A stretch of DNA of 46,779 nt from NCBI GenBank assembly GCA_028281985.1, contig JANQIU010000039.1:1-46779 (forward strand), given 5' to 3'. Source of the DNA: Alphaproteobacteria bacterium (lineage in GTDB: Bacteria > Pseudomonadota > Alphaproteobacteria > DSM-16000 > Inquilinaceae). A program made the translations under genes and the position numbers. Of this stretch, positions 7,584 to 16,740 are shown in pieces (position 1 is the stretch's first letter; every line of letters starts with the position of its first letter). The notes under the pieces are model-generated. The model saw only the letters and a program-made list of their open reading frames with translations. It had not been told where the DNA came from and searched no databases.

Positions 7584-7976
7584 TCATGCTGGCTCCCGAT
7601 CCCCTGCAATTCCCTTAACAAATCTTCCGTTAAAGCGCTCAATACCATTGGTAGATGCCGCGACGGCGATAAAAGACAGATTCGTCGCCGCCACCAACCA
7701 ATCAATTGCCCGCCCGCGGGTCGATGCCAAGTCCGCGGTCATGCGTGCCAGAACCGGGCATCGCGTCGGATCGGTCAGGCGCCGCCGGCGCCGGCTGACC
7801 GCCAGTCGCAATCCAGCACACCGTTCGCCCAGCGCCCGCGCCTCGGCCCGCAACTGGTCGGCCTGCGCCCGCCGGGGATCGCCATGCGCCAGCAGCGCCG
7901 CCAGCGGGGCGGGCAAAGGGCCATCGAAGGTGGCGAGGCATAGGGCGCGAAGCTCGGAGAGGGATTGATCGGCCAT
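7584..7976 (-). CDS. Hypothetical protein downstream of S24 repressor
   Basis: 130 residues from the ATG at 7976 (the frame opens at 7994). The protein is helical and rich in Ala, Arg and Leu, with an arginine cluster (SRRRRRL) near residue 65 and no signal peptide or membrane helix. I do not recognise the family. Support for its being real comes from position: it follows the S24-type repressor gene on the same strand, and the 65-base gap between them contains one good and one weak match to the operator-like sequence found at the repressor's own promoter. No good ribosome site is seen, so translation from this start is uncertain. Confidence 0.45.
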   Translation of the reverse strand: MADQSLSELRALCLATFDGPLPAPLAALLAHGDPRRAQADQLRAEARALGERCAGLRLAVSRRRRRLTDPTRCPVLARMTADLASTRGRAIDWLVAATNLSFIAVAASTNGIERFNGRFVKGIAGDREPA

Positions 7977-8015
7977 ACCCGAATAGGAACACAAACTTAT
8001 CCCGAGAGAAAGTAA

Positions 8016-8032
8016 AAATTCCTAAGAACAAT
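8016..8032 (-). promoter_or_regulatory. Operator-like site between the S24 repressor and its downstream gene
   Basis: On the minus strand the sequence ATTGTTCTTAGGAATTT matches the repressor-promoter palindrome TTTGTCCCTAGGATAAA well in the left half and centre (TTGT, C, TAGGA). A weaker copy with TTATCCC lies at 7996-8012, about 20 bases before the downstream ATG. Both suggest the downstream gene is controlled by the same repressor. Confidence 0.35.
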
Positions 8033-8040
8033 CTCTCGAC

Positions 8041-8673
8041 TCACTGACTGGCCCAGATGATGCGGGCCATCCATGCGACCTCGTCGAGTGCCAGCACGGG
8101 GTCGGCGTGGGCCGCATTGAGCGACTTCAGTTCAAGGCGGCTGGCACTGCGGCGCAGCAGCTCCTTGGCCATGACTTCGCCGCCGACCGTCCGGACAACG
8201 ATCCGGTCACCGCGGCGGATGCTGGCTTCCGGCGACACGATGATCCTGTCGCCGTCGCGGTAGACGGGCTCCATGCTGTCGCCGGCCACCTCCAGCGCAT
8301 AGGCGTTCGGATCACCGACATCGGGAAATTCGACCTCGTCCCAACCGCGCCCCACCGGATACCCGGCGTCGTCGAAATAGCCTTCGCTGCCCGCCTGGGC
8401 ATAGCCGATGATCGGCACCCGCTGGCGGGCCAGCGCCCGCGGAGAATCGTTCAGCAGCCCGACGAACCCGCCCACCTCGCTGCCCGTTGCCGCCAGCACC
8501 TTGGCCACGCTTTCCGTGGACGGCCAGCGCGGCTTGCCCTGGGGGGTCACCCGCTTGCTGGGATTGAAGGTCGTCGGATCGAGGCCGGCCTTGCGCGCCA
8601 GGCCCGACGCCGAAAGGCCGTGCGCCTGGGCCAGACGATCCAACGCCCGCCATATGTTGCCATGGGTCAGCAT
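8041..8673 (-). CDS. S24/LexA-like transcriptional repressor
   Basis: 210 residues. An N-terminal helix-turn-helix (about 5-65, with SASGLARKAGLDPTTFN as recognition region) is joined to an S24 peptidase-like domain. The catalytic dyad of LexA/CI self-cleavage is visible: Ser133 in GDSMEP and Lys170 in GEVMAKELL. An Ala-Gly pair (94-95, in YAQAG) lies where cleavage would be expected. This predicts a repressor inactivated by RecA-stimulated self-cleavage or used as a stress switch. It is not canonical LexA, because the HTH is of XRE type. Related proteins occur on alphaproteobacterial chromosomes as well as in prophages, and no phage genes are visible nearby. Its promoter carries a near-palindromic operator over the -10 box. 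Confidence 0.88.
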   Translation of the reverse strand: MLTHGNIWRALDRLAQAHGLSASGLARKAGLDPTTFNPSKRVTPQGKPRWPSTESVAKVLAATGSEVGGFVGLLNDSPRALARQRVPIIGYAQAGSEGYFDDAGYPVGRGWDEVEFPDVGDPNAYALEVAGDSMEPVYRDGDRIIVSPEASIRRGDRIVVRTVGGEVMAKELLRRSASRLELKSLNAAHADPVLALDEVAWMARIIWASQ

Positions 8674-8700
8674 GGGAACATCTTCACAAATCGGGAGCAG

Positions 8701-8738
8701 TTTGTCCCTAGGATAAAATTCACATAATTCTGGACAAA
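8701..8738 (-). promoter_or_regulatory. Repressor promoter with operator overlapping the -10 box
   Basis: Reading the minus strand, TTTGTC (8738-8733) and TATCCT (8715-8710) are separated by 17 bases, a sigma-70-like pair pointing at the repressor gene. The -10 lies inside TTTGTCCCTAGGATAAA (8701-8717, plus strand), a 17-bp palindrome with one mismatched pair. The -35 contains a further half-site GGACAAA (8732-8738). The layout predicts that the S24-type repressor shuts off its own promoter and perhaps the divergent gene at 8818. Confidence 0.5.
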
Positions 8739-8817
8739 GGAATTAATTCTGATACCGTGATCGCCATCCGCTGCCAAGCCCCGGCGTCAATGCCCCCGAT
8801 CACCAGAGCGCTTGCCC

Positions 8818-9183
8818 ATGCCCCGTGACACTCTCGACAGTTTGTCGGATCAACCGGTTCCCCCGGTCCCGTTCGGCGGTCCGGCAGATGCCTGGTTCTG
8901 GTTCATGCAATGCCATATGGCCCGCGAAGACGGGGCCCGAATCGGCAAGGGCCGCGGCGGCGTCCCCAGGCCCTGCGAACCGATCGACGTCATCCGGGTC
9001 ATCGACCGGCTGTTTCGGCAGCGTCGGTTGCTGCGCGATCACATTTGCGTGCTTGCCCATTACGGGCGCCGATTGCTGCCGCCCGACCCGACACGGCCGC
9101 GGGAACAGCGCGCCTACGGCCTTTGGATCGAGGCTCTGGAGCGAATCGATCCGGTCATGCGACGAAAGGGTATCGTCGTCTGA
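8818..9183 (+). CDS. Conserved hypothetical protein divergent from the S24 repressor
   Basis: 121 residues from the ATG at 8818 (an in-frame TTG at 8812 is possible). The protein has DAWFWFMQCHMAREDGARIG, then GGVPRPCEPIDVIRVIDRLFR, a central RDHICVLAHYGRRL and a C-terminal LWIEALERIDPVMRRKGIV. I recall proteins of this pattern as uncharacterised, small, helical and soluble in Rhodospirillales. The cysteines are not arranged as a metal site. It is transcribed divergently from the S24 repressor, and the repressor operator lies between them, so it may be under that control. Its function is unknown. A strong hairpin follows its stop. Confidence 0.7.
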   Translation: MPRDTLDSLSDQPVPPVPFGGPADAWFWFMQCHMAREDGARIGKGRGGVPRPCEPIDVIRVIDRLFRQRRLLRDHICVLAHYGRRLLPPDPTRPREQRAYGLWIEALERIDPVMRRKGIVV

Positions 9184-9194
9184 CGGGAGGGGAA

Positions 9195-9225
9195 GGCGGG
9201 TCGGATCGTTAGGATCCGACCCGCC
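9195..9225. terminator. Hairpin between convergent genes, probable bidirectional terminator
   Basis: GGCGGGTCGGATC (9195-9207) pairs perfectly with 9213-9225 around a 5-base loop, giving a 13-bp GC-rich stem between the stops of two convergent genes (9183 and 9235). No T-run follows on either strand, only AAAA on the plus side, so efficiency is uncertain. Confidence 0.6.
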
Positions 9226-9234
9226 AAAACAGGC

Positions 9235-9459
9235 TCAGTCTTCCAACTGGTCGATGACAAAACCGGCGCCGGCACCGACGGCACCGCCGATCACCGCCCC
9301 GCAGGCAACGCACCCGCCGGTGATCGCCGTGCCGGCCGCACCGGTGGCGGCCCCGATGGCACCGCCGGACAACACGCGCTCTTCGGTGCTGCTGAGTCCG
9401 GCGCAGCCGGCCAGGGCGAAGGCGGCGGCTGCAACGACGGGTAGGGCAATGCGTTTCAT
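9235..9459 (-). CDS. Small glycine-zipper lipoprotein
   Basis: 74 residues from the ATG at 9459; the open frame extends further upstream but the signal sequence fixes this start. A lipoprotein signal peptide ends in a lipobox-like ALAGC near residue 18. The mature part has a run of GxxxG repeats (GGAIGAATGAAG, then GAVIGGAVGAGAG), the glycine-zipper pattern of small outer-membrane or envelope-associated lipoproteins of the SlyB/OsmB type. Two cysteines (CVAC) interrupt the zipper, which is unusual. It is probably an envelope-stability or stress lipoprotein; the exact role is unknown. It stands alone with its 3' end at the shared hairpin. Confidence 0.8.
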   Translation of the reverse strand: MKRIALPVVAAAAFALAGCAGLSSTEERVLSGGAIGAATGAAGTAITGGCVACGAVIGGAVGAGAGFVIDQLED

Positions 9460-9750
9460 GGCTCGTGTTCCTGTTGTCGCCTGAGATGCGTCAAAGGTAG
9501 GAAGGGAGGAATCCGTTGCAAAGCGGCGTGTGAAAGATTCCCACATCAACTGTCCTCAGTTGTTGCTGCAGAATCACACTTCTGCGGTTCCCCTCCACGT
9601 CCGGGTGGCCCTTGTCGCGGGCCGTAGCGGGCGGCACAGTGTCGATCGTCCGCCGCGCCATGCCGGGCCTGGGGGTGCGGCAAAGCCCGTTCTCCGCAAG
9701 GTAGCGGGCCTGTCCCCGTCCCGCCGCAACCGATCGGCTGCCGCCCCCAC

Positions 9751-10716
9751 ATGGCTGTGTATACGGAAGTTTCTGACGAGGATGTGGCAGCGTTCGTCGC
9801 CGAGTACGATATCGGCCGCGTTCTGGCCCTGAAGGGTATCGCCGAAGGGGTCGAGAACACCAACTACCTGCTGGTCACCGAAGCGGGGCAGTTCATCCTG
9901 ACGCTCTATGAGAAGCGCGTGCAGGCCGAAGACCTGCCGTTCTTCCTGTCCCTGATGGAGCATCTGTCGCAAGGAGGCCTTGCCTGTCCCCTGCCGCTGC
10001 ACGGCCGGGACGGACGGGCGCTGCGGGAACTGCGCGGGCGGCCGGCGGCGGTCGTGACCTTCCTGCGTGGCCTGTCGCCGCGCAAACCGCATGTCGGCCA
10101 TTGCGCCGGGGTCGGACAGGTTCTGGCCCAGTTGCACCGGGCGGGCGACGGTTTCACGCTGTCGCGGACCAATGACCTTTCGGTCGCCGGCTGGCGCGAC
10201 CTCCTCGACAAGACCGCTGACCGGGCCGATTCGGTCCGGCCGGGCCTGGCCGAAGCCCTGTCGGCCGAGGTCGAGCATCTGGCGCGGGAATGGCCCGACA
10301 CCCTGTCCAGCGGCGTGATCCATGCCGACCTGTTCCCGGACAATGTGCTGTTCGAGGGCGACCGGGTCAGCGGCGTCATCGATTTCTATTTCGCCTGCAC
10401 CGACGCCTTTGCCTACGACCTGGCCATCTGCCTGAACGCCTGGTGCTTCGAAGCGGACCGGCAATTCAACGTCACCAAAGCGCGGCAGCTTCTGCGCGGG
10501 TATCGCCAGGTCCGGCCCCTGCCCGCGGCCGAAATCGCCGCATTGCCGCTGCTGGCACGCGGCGCAGCGCTGCGGTTCCTGCTGACCCGGCTTTACGACT
10601 GGCTGTACACGCCCCCCGACGCCTTCGTCCGCCGCAAGGACCCGTTGGAGTACTGGGACAAGCTGCGGTTCCACAGGGCGGTGGCGAGCAGCGGCGAGTA
10701 CGGTCTCGACCCATGA
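9751..10716 (+). CDS. thrB: Homoserine kinase (ThrB, aminoglycoside phosphotransferase-fold type)
   Basis: 321 residues matching the type II homoserine kinase of alphaproteobacteria and pseudomonads, which phosphorylates homoserine to O-phosphohomoserine in threonine synthesis. It is a kinase of the APH/choline kinase fold. The loop [14 protein letters not shown] contains catalytic Asp193 and metal-binding Asn198, and the DFYF segment supplies the second metal ligand, Asp211. The N-terminal [10 protein letters not shown] is the nucleotide loop typical of this family. Its stop overlaps the RNase HI start by four bases (ATGA), so the two are translationally coupled. The roughly 290 bases before it hold two short hairpins (9547-9562 and 9568-9585) but no gene that I can support. 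Confidence 0.95.
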   Translation: MAVYTEVSDEDVAAFVAEYDIGRVLALKGIAEGVENTNYLLVTEAGQFILTLYEKRVQAEDLPFFLSLMEHLSQGGLACPLPLHGRDGRALRELRGRPAAVVTFLRGLSPRKPHVGHCAGVGQVLAQLHRAGDGFTLSRTNDLSVAGWRDLLDKTADRADSVRPGLAEALSAEVEHLAREWPDTLSSGVIHADLFPDNVLFEGDRVSGVIDFYFACTDAFAYDLAICLNAWCFEADRQFNVTKARQLLRGYRQVRPLPAAEIAALPLLARGAALRFLLTRLYDWLYTPPDAFVRRKDPLEYWDKLRFHRAVASSGEYGLDP

Positions 10717-11198
10717 CGACTGGCGAGGCGCGATCCGCGCAGGCCTCCGGCAAGCAGGTCGAAGCGTTCACCGACGGGGCCTGCAGCGGCAACCCGGGAC
10801 CCGGCGGCTGGGGCGTGGTGCTGCGCTATGGCGGTCACGAACGCGAACTGTCCGGCGGCGAACCGGACACCACCAACAACCGGATGGAGCTTATGGCGGC
10901 GATTCAGGCGCTGGAGGCCCTGACGCGGCCGGTTCGGATCCGGCTGACGACCGACAGCCGCTACGTGATGCAGGGCGTCACGGAATGGCTGCCCGGCTGG
11001 AAGGCGCGGGGTTGGCGGACGGCCGACAAGAAACCGGTTAAGAATGTCGACCTATGGCAGCGGCTGGAGGCCGCCATGACCCCGCACCGGGTCGACTGGC
11101 AATGGGTGCGTGGCCATGCCGGACACCCGGAGAACGAGCGGGCCGATGCGCTTGCCAGGGCCGGTCTGGCCCAGGTCCGCGACGGCCCGCCCGTCTAA
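10713..11198 (+). CDS. rnhA: Ribonuclease HI
   Basis: 161 residues from the ATG at 10713, which overlaps the thrB stop as ATGA. The enzyme cleaves RNA in RNA-DNA hybrids (R-loops, Okazaki primers). All active-site residues are present: Asp21 ([10 protein letters not shown]), Glu59 (NNRMEL), Asp81 (TTDSRYV) and Asp145 (NERADALA), with the flexible-loop His135 in RGHAGHPEN. Residues 95-112 form the basic protrusion ([15 protein letters not shown]) that binds substrate. The thrB-rnhA order is common in alphaproteobacteria, which supports both calls. Confidence 0.97.
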   Translation: MTTGEARSAQASGKQVEAFTDGACSGNPGPGGWGVVLRYGGHERELSGGEPDTTNNRMELMAAIQALEALTRPVRIRLTTDSRYVMQGVTEWLPGWKARGWRTADKKPVKNVDLWQRLEAAMTPHRVDWQWVRGHAGHPENERADALARAGLAQVRDGPPV

Positions 11199-11218
11199 AC
11201 TGCGATCGGAAAACCGGA

Positions 11219-11704
<486 letters not shown>

Positions 11705-11728
11705 GGGTGGTATCTCCGTGTCTGGGCG

Positions 11729-11744
11729 GGCTTTCCGGAAAGCC
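11729..11744. terminator. Perfect 16-bp palindrome between the thiol reductase and peroxiredoxin genes
   Basis: GGCTTTCCGGAAAGCC is self-complementary and lies 24 bases upstream of the peroxiredoxin ATG and 56 bases past the upstream gene's stop. It could be a weak terminator or attenuator, or a dimer-binding site; no T-run follows on the minus strand. Confidence 0.35.
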
Positions 11745-11799
11745 GAAGGGCTCCGGCCCCGACCTTCTAGAGCATTTCCCAGAGGCGGGAAACCGCTGG

Positions 11800-13935
11800 T
11801 CAGCCCGGCCAGCCGGCCTGCCGCAGGGCGTTCATCACGGCGTCGTTGGTCAGCAGTTCCGGCAGGATCACGCCTTCCGGCGCCTGCGGCCCGTAGACCG
11901 CGTTGAACGGAATGCCGTACCGACCGTGACGGGCCAGAAAGGCGGCAATCCCATCATCCGGGCGGGTCCAGTCGGCCTGCATGGCCACCACCTCGCCACC
12001 GCCCAGAACCGCGGCGACCTCGGCCCGGTCGAGCACGAGCGTCTTGTTGGCGATGCAGGTGAGGCACCAGTCCGCGGTGATGTCGAGGAAGACCACACGG
12101 CCGGCATCGACCGACCGGCCGATCCCCCCCGGGTCGAACGCCTCCCAACCGACGACCTCCGCCTCGATGGACGCGGCCTCCGTCGGGGTAAACACGGCCG
12201 GCAGGGCAAAACCGGCCAGCAGCAGCACCGCAGCGGCGGAGCCCGCCATCCGGCGCCGCACCGGGGCGCCTGAACGCCGGACCCATAGGGCGATCCCGGC
12301 CAGTGCCATCAGTCCGGCGACCAAGCCCGCCGCCAGCATCGATTCCTGATTGGCGACGACGGTCAGCAGCCACACGGCGGTGCCGATCAGCGCCAGGCTC
12401 AAGACCCGCTTGAGCTGGACCATCCAGCGGCCGGGACGCGGCAGCGCCCGGGCCAGCCCCGGTGCGGCCGCGACGAACAGATAGGGCAGCGCCATGCCCA
12501 GACCCAGCGCCAGGAAGACCAGGACGATCTCACCGGCGCCGTGCGACAGGGCGAACCCCACGGCGGTGCCCAGAAACGGGGCACTGCACGGCGTGGCCAG
12601 CAGGGTGGCGAACACGCCGGTGGCAAAATGCCCCGACAGCCCCCCGCCGGTGCCCACACGACCCGCCGCGTCGCCGAGCCGGCCGGGCAGCGGGATCTCG
12701 AACAGGCCCAGCAGGTTGCAGGCGAACAGGGTCAGGATCGCGACCATGAAGGTCAGAAACAGCGGCTGCTGGAACTGAATGCCCCAGCCGACGACGCCGC
12801 CCGCGGCCTTGATGGCCACCATGGCGCCGGCCAGCGCCAGGAAGGAGGCGACCACGCCGGCAGCCGTGGCCAGGAACCCGACCCGGATCGTCGCCCGCTC
12901 GGCCCCACCCATGTTGACCACGGACAGAAGCTTCAGGGACAGGACCGGCAGGACGCAGGGCATCAGATTGAGGATCAGCCCGCCAAGCAGGGCCAACCCC
13001 AGGATCACCACCAACCCGCGCCCGGCCGTCGATGCCGCCGACGGATCGCCGGCGCCGCCCGGCATCGCGACATGCACGGCTTCGACGGCGCGCACCCCAT
13101 CGACCAGAGTAACGGTCAAGACCTCTCCGGCCAGCCCGGCTTCGGGCGCCGGCGTCTGCCAGTCGACCGGCAGATCGGCGACAACCCTCAGGCCATCGGC
13201 CGAGAACGTGGCCTGCGGCCGGCCGAACACCACGTGGTGATCGCTCTCGATAAAGATGTCGGGCGCAGCGAAGGGGTCGCGCGCCGTACCGACGACCCTC
13301 AAGACATCGCCGGCTTCCACCAGCGCAACCTGCTCGATGCGGAGGCCGGCGGCCACGCCGTCGCCGGGCACGCGGCTGGAAAACTGGTCGATGATATTGG
13401 CCCGTCTGGCGTCGGCGGTCGCAGCCCCTGCCGGGATCTCTAGACTGAGGTCGAAGCGGGCCGGCACGCACAGATCGGAACAGACCAGCAGGTTGACATC
13501 GCCGCGCAGGGCCACGGGGCGGCCCGGATCGGCCACCGTCACTGTCAGCGGGAAGATGACTTCGTCGCCATAGCCGAAGGTGTCGATCCCGAACAGCTCG
13601 AACCGCTCCGGCGCGGGAAACGCCAGTTCGACATTGGCCACGTTTTCCGAACGCGACCAATCGATGACGGGCGGCAATCCGGCGTCGCCCGGCGACCGCC
13701 AATAGGTCTTCCAGGGCGCGTCCAAGCGCACCTGAAGGCCGGCCGGCACCGCGTCCAGCTCACCGGTGGCGTCGACCGCGGCAATTAGTCTGGCTTCGGC
13801 ATAGTCCGCATCGGCCAGTTCGGCGTCCGCCCAGCGGCCGGAAGCGGCCGAAGCCGGATCAACAGGCCCGGCGATGGCCGGCAGCACCAGGCCCAGCAGG
13901 GCGCCCCACAACGATGCGCGGCGGCGGGTTTCCAT
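11800..13935 (-). CDS. Protein-disulfide reductase of the ScsB/DsbD type
   Basis: 711 residues from the ATG at 13935, chosen because a signal peptide (about 1-30) starts there; the frame is open to 14106. The layout is an N-terminal periplasmic domain with a CSDLC cysteine pair (C152/C156), a membrane domain of about eight helices with redox cysteines in LMPCVLPVLSLK and ATPCSAPFLG, and a C-terminal thioredoxin-like domain with WCLTC (C624/C627). The protein takes electrons from cytoplasmic thioredoxin and passes them across the inner membrane to periplasmic thiol proteins. The long N-terminal domain is of ScsB type, unlike the shorter DsbD alpha domain. The cytoplasmic peroxiredoxin gene follows. 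The yqgE gene is divergent, with a 197-base AT-richer promoter region between. Confidence 0.9.
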   Translation of the reverse strand: METRRRASLWGALLGLVLPAIAGPVDPASAASGRWADAELADADYAEARLIAAVDATGELDAVPAGLQVRLDAPWKTYWRSPGDAGLPPVIDWSRSENVANVELAFPAPERFELFGIDTFGYGDEVIFPLTVTVADPGRPVALRGDVNLLVCSDLCVPARFDLSLEIPAGAATADARRANIIDQFSSRVPGDGVAAGLRIEQVALVEAGDVLRVVGTARDPFAAPDIFIESDHHVVFGRPQATFSADGLRVVADLPVDWQTPAPEAGLAGEVLTVTLVDGVRAVEAVHVAMPGGAGDPSAASTAGRGLVVILGLALLGGLILNLMPCVLPVLSLKLLSVVNMGGAERATIRVGFLATAAGVVASFLALAGAMVAIKAAGGVVGWGIQFQQPLFLTFMVAILTLFACNLLGLFEIPLPGRLGDAAGRVGTGGGLSGHFATGVFATLLATPCSAPFLGTAVGFALSHGAGEIVLVFLALGLGMALPYLFVAAAPGLARALPRPGRWMVQLKRVLSLALIGTAVWLLTVVANQESMLAAGLVAGLMALAGIALWVRRSGAPVRRRMAGSAAAVLLLAGFALPAVFTPTEAASIEAEVVGWEAFDPGGIGRSVDAGRVVFLDITADWCLTCIANKTLVLDRAEVAAVLGGGEVVAMQADWTRPDDGIAAFLARHGRYGIPFNAVYGPQAPEGVILPELLTNDAVMNALRQAGWPG

Positions 13936-14132
13936 GCCCGTCTCACAGCTCCATTTCGGTCGGCATCCACCGACACGGTGGCGGTCGGCTATTCGTCGCC
14001 ATATGTAATGACTCGATAACAGACCGAGTGTCACAATTGCGCCAGCAGTCCAGGGCACTCTGATTGATGCCCTCGGGGCGATACCGCCGCCCGAGGCCGC
14101 TGGCAACCGACCGCTTGAAGCAGGGGGGCACC

Positions 14133-14723
14133 ATGCCGCTCTCCCATCACAAGGACGCCGGGGACGAAACGCGTTTCCTCACCGGGCAGTTTCTGATCGC
14201 CATGCCCAGCATGGCCGACCCGCGCTTCCAGCGTACGGTCATCTACATGTGCGCCCACAGCGAAGACGGCGCCATGGGCCTTGTGGTCAATAAGCCGTTG
14301 GCGTCGATCACCTTTCCCGATCTTCTGGAGCAGCTCGGCATCGAATCGACGATGCATGTCGACCGTCGGCAGGTTCTGTTCGGCGGACCGGTGGAATCCG
14401 GTCGTGGGTTTGTCCTGCATACCGATGATTTCGTCCGCGACGGCACCATGCGTGTCGAGGGCGGCGTGGCCCTGACGGCAACGATCGACATCCTGCGGGC
14501 GATCGCCGAAGGGGCGGGGCCACGCCGGCACATTCTGGCGCTCGGCTATGCCGGCTGGGCACCTGGGCAGCTGGACCAGGAGATCCAGGCCAATGGCTGG
14601 CTGCATGCCCCGGCCGACCCCACCCTGCTGTTCGACGACAATCTGGATAGCAAATGGCAGCGGGCCATCGGCAAGCTGGGCATCAGCCTGCACACGCTGT
14701 CCGGTGAGGCCGGCCACGCCTGA
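14133..14723 (+). CDS. YqgE/AlgH family protein
   Basis: 196 residues from the ATG at 14133 (GGGGGG just upstream; the frame is open from 14064). The sequence has the family's fixed points: LTGQFLIAMPSMADPRFQRT near the N-terminus, AMGLVVNKPL, the VLFGGPVESGRGFVLH core and the GYAGWAPGQLDQEI helix. Members are soluble and widespread. AlgH in Pseudomonas affects regulation, but the molecular role is not settled. It is divergent from the ScsB-like gene. No operon partner lies downstream on its strand within 300 bases. Confidence 0.93.
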   Translation: MPLSHHKDAGDETRFLTGQFLIAMPSMADPRFQRTVIYMCAHSEDGAMGLVVNKPLASITFPDLLEQLGIESTMHVDRRQVLFGGPVESGRGFVLHTDDFVRDGTMRVEGGVALTATIDILRAIAEGAGPRRHILALGYAGWAPGQLDQEIQANGWLHAPADPTLLFDDNLDSKWQRAIGKLGISLHTLSGEAGHA

Positions 14724-15041
14724 CGCCCGGCATCCGACAGGCGCACCCGGTACGCGCACCCGACACCCGAGCGATTGCATCGCCGCCTCTAACCCTGAGC
14801 CATCGTGCGGTCGGACAGCGCCCTGCGATTGCGACTCGATCCCGCCATGGACGCCAAGTCGGCTCAGGAACCCGACCACGCTTGTGTAGATCGTCGCCGT
14901 TTACACAACCTAAAGGCGCGTCTCTCAAGATGAAACTCAGCTCTCGCTGGGGACAGGGGTTAGCGGCATCGTTACGATTGGCTGTCATACTAGTTTACCA
15001 TCCTCGCCGTTGGCGGCGCTTCGCTGCCGCCAGCAGCATCC
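14724..15041. other. Intergenic region with operator-like repeat and start-proximal hairpin
   Basis: These 318 bases between yqgE and a PAS kinase gene hold no convincing open frame. There is an inverted repeat at 14882-14908 (listed separately). A hairpin at 15010-15031 (TGGCGGC pairing with GCCGCCA around an 8-base loop) lies only about ten bases before the kinase GTG and could mask its ribosome site. Confidence 0.5.
14882..14908. promoter_or_regulatory. Inverted repeat TTGTGTA-N13-TACACAA
   Basis: A perfect 7-bp inverted repeat with a 13-base spacer, about 135 bases upstream of the PAS kinase start. Arm length and spacing suit a dimeric regulator. No family assignment is possible from sequence alone. 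Confidence 0.4.
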
Positions 15042-16640
15042 GTGGAGATCGTCGAACCAGAGCAAGCCCCCGGACATCCATTGACACACCGCGCTCCCCG
15101 GCCGGTTACCGCCAGCCACGAACCCGACCTTAGCCAACCGATTCGGCCGCCGCTCTCGGCGCAGCATCTGGTCGCGGCCATGGCGGGGGCGTCGGTTGCG
15201 GTTACGGTGTGGGATGGCCGCGACCGCCTTTGCGACTTCAACGCCTTCGCGGCAAAGGCCTACGACGCAGGCGGGGCCTTGTTGAAGCCGGGGCTGTCCT
15301 ACCACGAGTTCGTCGCCCGGACGCATATCGGGCCGGCCGTGTCCCACAGCCGCAAGTCCTGCCGGACCGGCACCACGGACGCCCCAGCCGAAATCGCGCT
15401 GGCGAGTGGCCGATGGCTGCGCATTCACTGCCTTTGTCTGCCCGACGGCGGGTCCATTGATCTTGGATACGACGTCACCGAAGAGCGGGCCCGGCAGTCG
15501 CGCCTTCGCGCCCAGGAGGAGCGACTGGCCCTGGCGCTGGAGGCCGGTGGCGACGGCGTCTACGACATCGACTTCAAGTCCGACCGCGTTTGGCTGTCGC
15601 CAAGCTGGAAGGCGCTCATCGGCTATGCGGATCAGGAGCTGTCGTCCGAGTACGAGACGTTCCGGGACCGGGTGCACCCCGATGACTGGCCGCGCCTGCT
15701 GGCGTCTTCCCGCGCCGCCGAACTCCGCCATGACCGGTTCTGGAGTTACGAGTACCGGCTTCGGCACCGCGATGGTTCCTGGCGCTGGGTGCACGCGCGC
15801 GCCATCTATCACTACGACGTCGACGGCGAGCCGCTGCGCTGCACCGGGACGATGACCGACACGACGGAGCGAAAACGGCTGGAAGCCGAACTGCGTATCG
15901 CCAAGGAACAGGCCGAATACGCAAACCGCTCCAAATCCGACTTCCTGGCCCATATGAGCCACGAGCTGCGCACCCCGCTGAATGCGATCCTTGGGTTCTC
16001 CGAAGTGATCCGCGACGGGCTGGTCAGCGTGAGCGACGAGAACCGCTACCGCGACTATGCGGGCGACATCCACACAAGCGGCTCCCATCTTCTGTCGCTG
16101 ATCAACGATGTTCTGGATCTGTCGAAGGTCGAAGCGGGCAAGTTCCGGGTCGACGCCAGTCCCTGCCGGCCCGACCGGCTGCTGCACGATACCGCCCGGC
16201 TCTTCCGGTCGATGGCCGATCGCATGCGCATCAACCTGGTGGTGGAAGCACCCGATCCGCTACCGACGCTCAACGTCGACGAGCGTCTGGTCAAACAGGC
16301 GCTGATGAACCTGTTGTCGAATGCCGTGAAGTTCACGCCCGAAGGCGGCGACATCACGCTAAGCGGCCAGGATCTGGGCGGGCCCGTGAAGCTCAGCGTG
16401 GCCGATACCGGATGCGGTATTCCGCCCAATCTGCTCCAGGACATTTTCGAACCGTTCAGTTCGGCCGCCAATCACTCGGTCTCGACGACGCGGGGAACCG
16501 GCCTGGGCTTGCCCCTCGTCCGCCGTTTCATCGAGCTGCATGATGGGCGCGTCACCATCGACAGCACGCCCGGCGGCACGACGGTGGCGCTGCTGTTTCC
16601 GCCGGCCCGGGTCGTCGATCACTGGGCCTTCGGCCAATGA
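15042..16640 (+). CDS. Cytoplasmic PAS sensor histidine kinase
   Basis: 532 residues from a GTG at 15042, with no membrane helix. An N-terminal PAS-like module (about 40-148, with a VAVTVWDGRDRLCDFN opening and several cysteines) is followed by a PAS_3-type domain (about 160-278: EAGGDGVYDID, RVHPDDW, RHRDGSWRWVHAR). HisKA follows with His307 in HMSHELRTPLN, then the ATPase domain with NLLSNAVKF, DTGCGIP and GTGLGLPL. It should sense an internal signal and phosphorylate a separate regulator. No receiver domain or response regulator gene is adjacent. The kinase core closely resembles the others in this window, which suggests lineage-specific expansion. Expression may be limited by the hairpin next to its start. 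Confidence 0.92.
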   Translation: MEIVEPEQAPGHPLTHRAPRPVTASHEPDLSQPIRPPLSAQHLVAAMAGASVAVTVWDGRDRLCDFNAFAAKAYDAGGALLKPGLSYHEFVARTHIGPAVSHSRKSCRTGTTDAPAEIALASGRWLRIHCLCLPDGGSIDLGYDVTEERARQSRLRAQEERLALALEAGGDGVYDIDFKSDRVWLSPSWKALIGYADQELSSEYETFRDRVHPDDWPRLLASSRAAELRHDRFWSYEYRLRHRDGSWRWVHARAIYHYDVDGEPLRCTGTMTDTTERKRLEAELRIAKEQAEYANRSKSDFLAHMSHELRTPLNAILGFSEVIRDGLVSVSDENRYRDYAGDIHTSGSHLLSLINDVLDLSKVEAGKFRVDASPCRPDRLLHDTARLFRSMADRMRINLVVEAPDPLPTLNVDERLVKQALMNLLSNAVKFTPEGGDITLSGQDLGGPVKLSVADTGCGIPPNLLQDIFEPFSSAANHSVSTTRGTGLGLPLVRRFIELHDGRVTIDSTPGGTTVALLFPPARVVDHWAFGQ

Positions 16641-16740
16641 TGACCGGACCGGCCGGTAACGCGCGGGAAGATGTTGCTTAGCGCAGGAACGCGAGGCTTG
16701 GGATCGCTCTGGCGGTCCCGGTCATCGCGTGAACCGCGCC

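Noticed and set aside
7584-9183. Prophage immunity region around the S24 repressor
   Set aside because: No integrase, Cro, replication, capsid or attachment-site repeat is visible; the neighbours are chromosomal genes.
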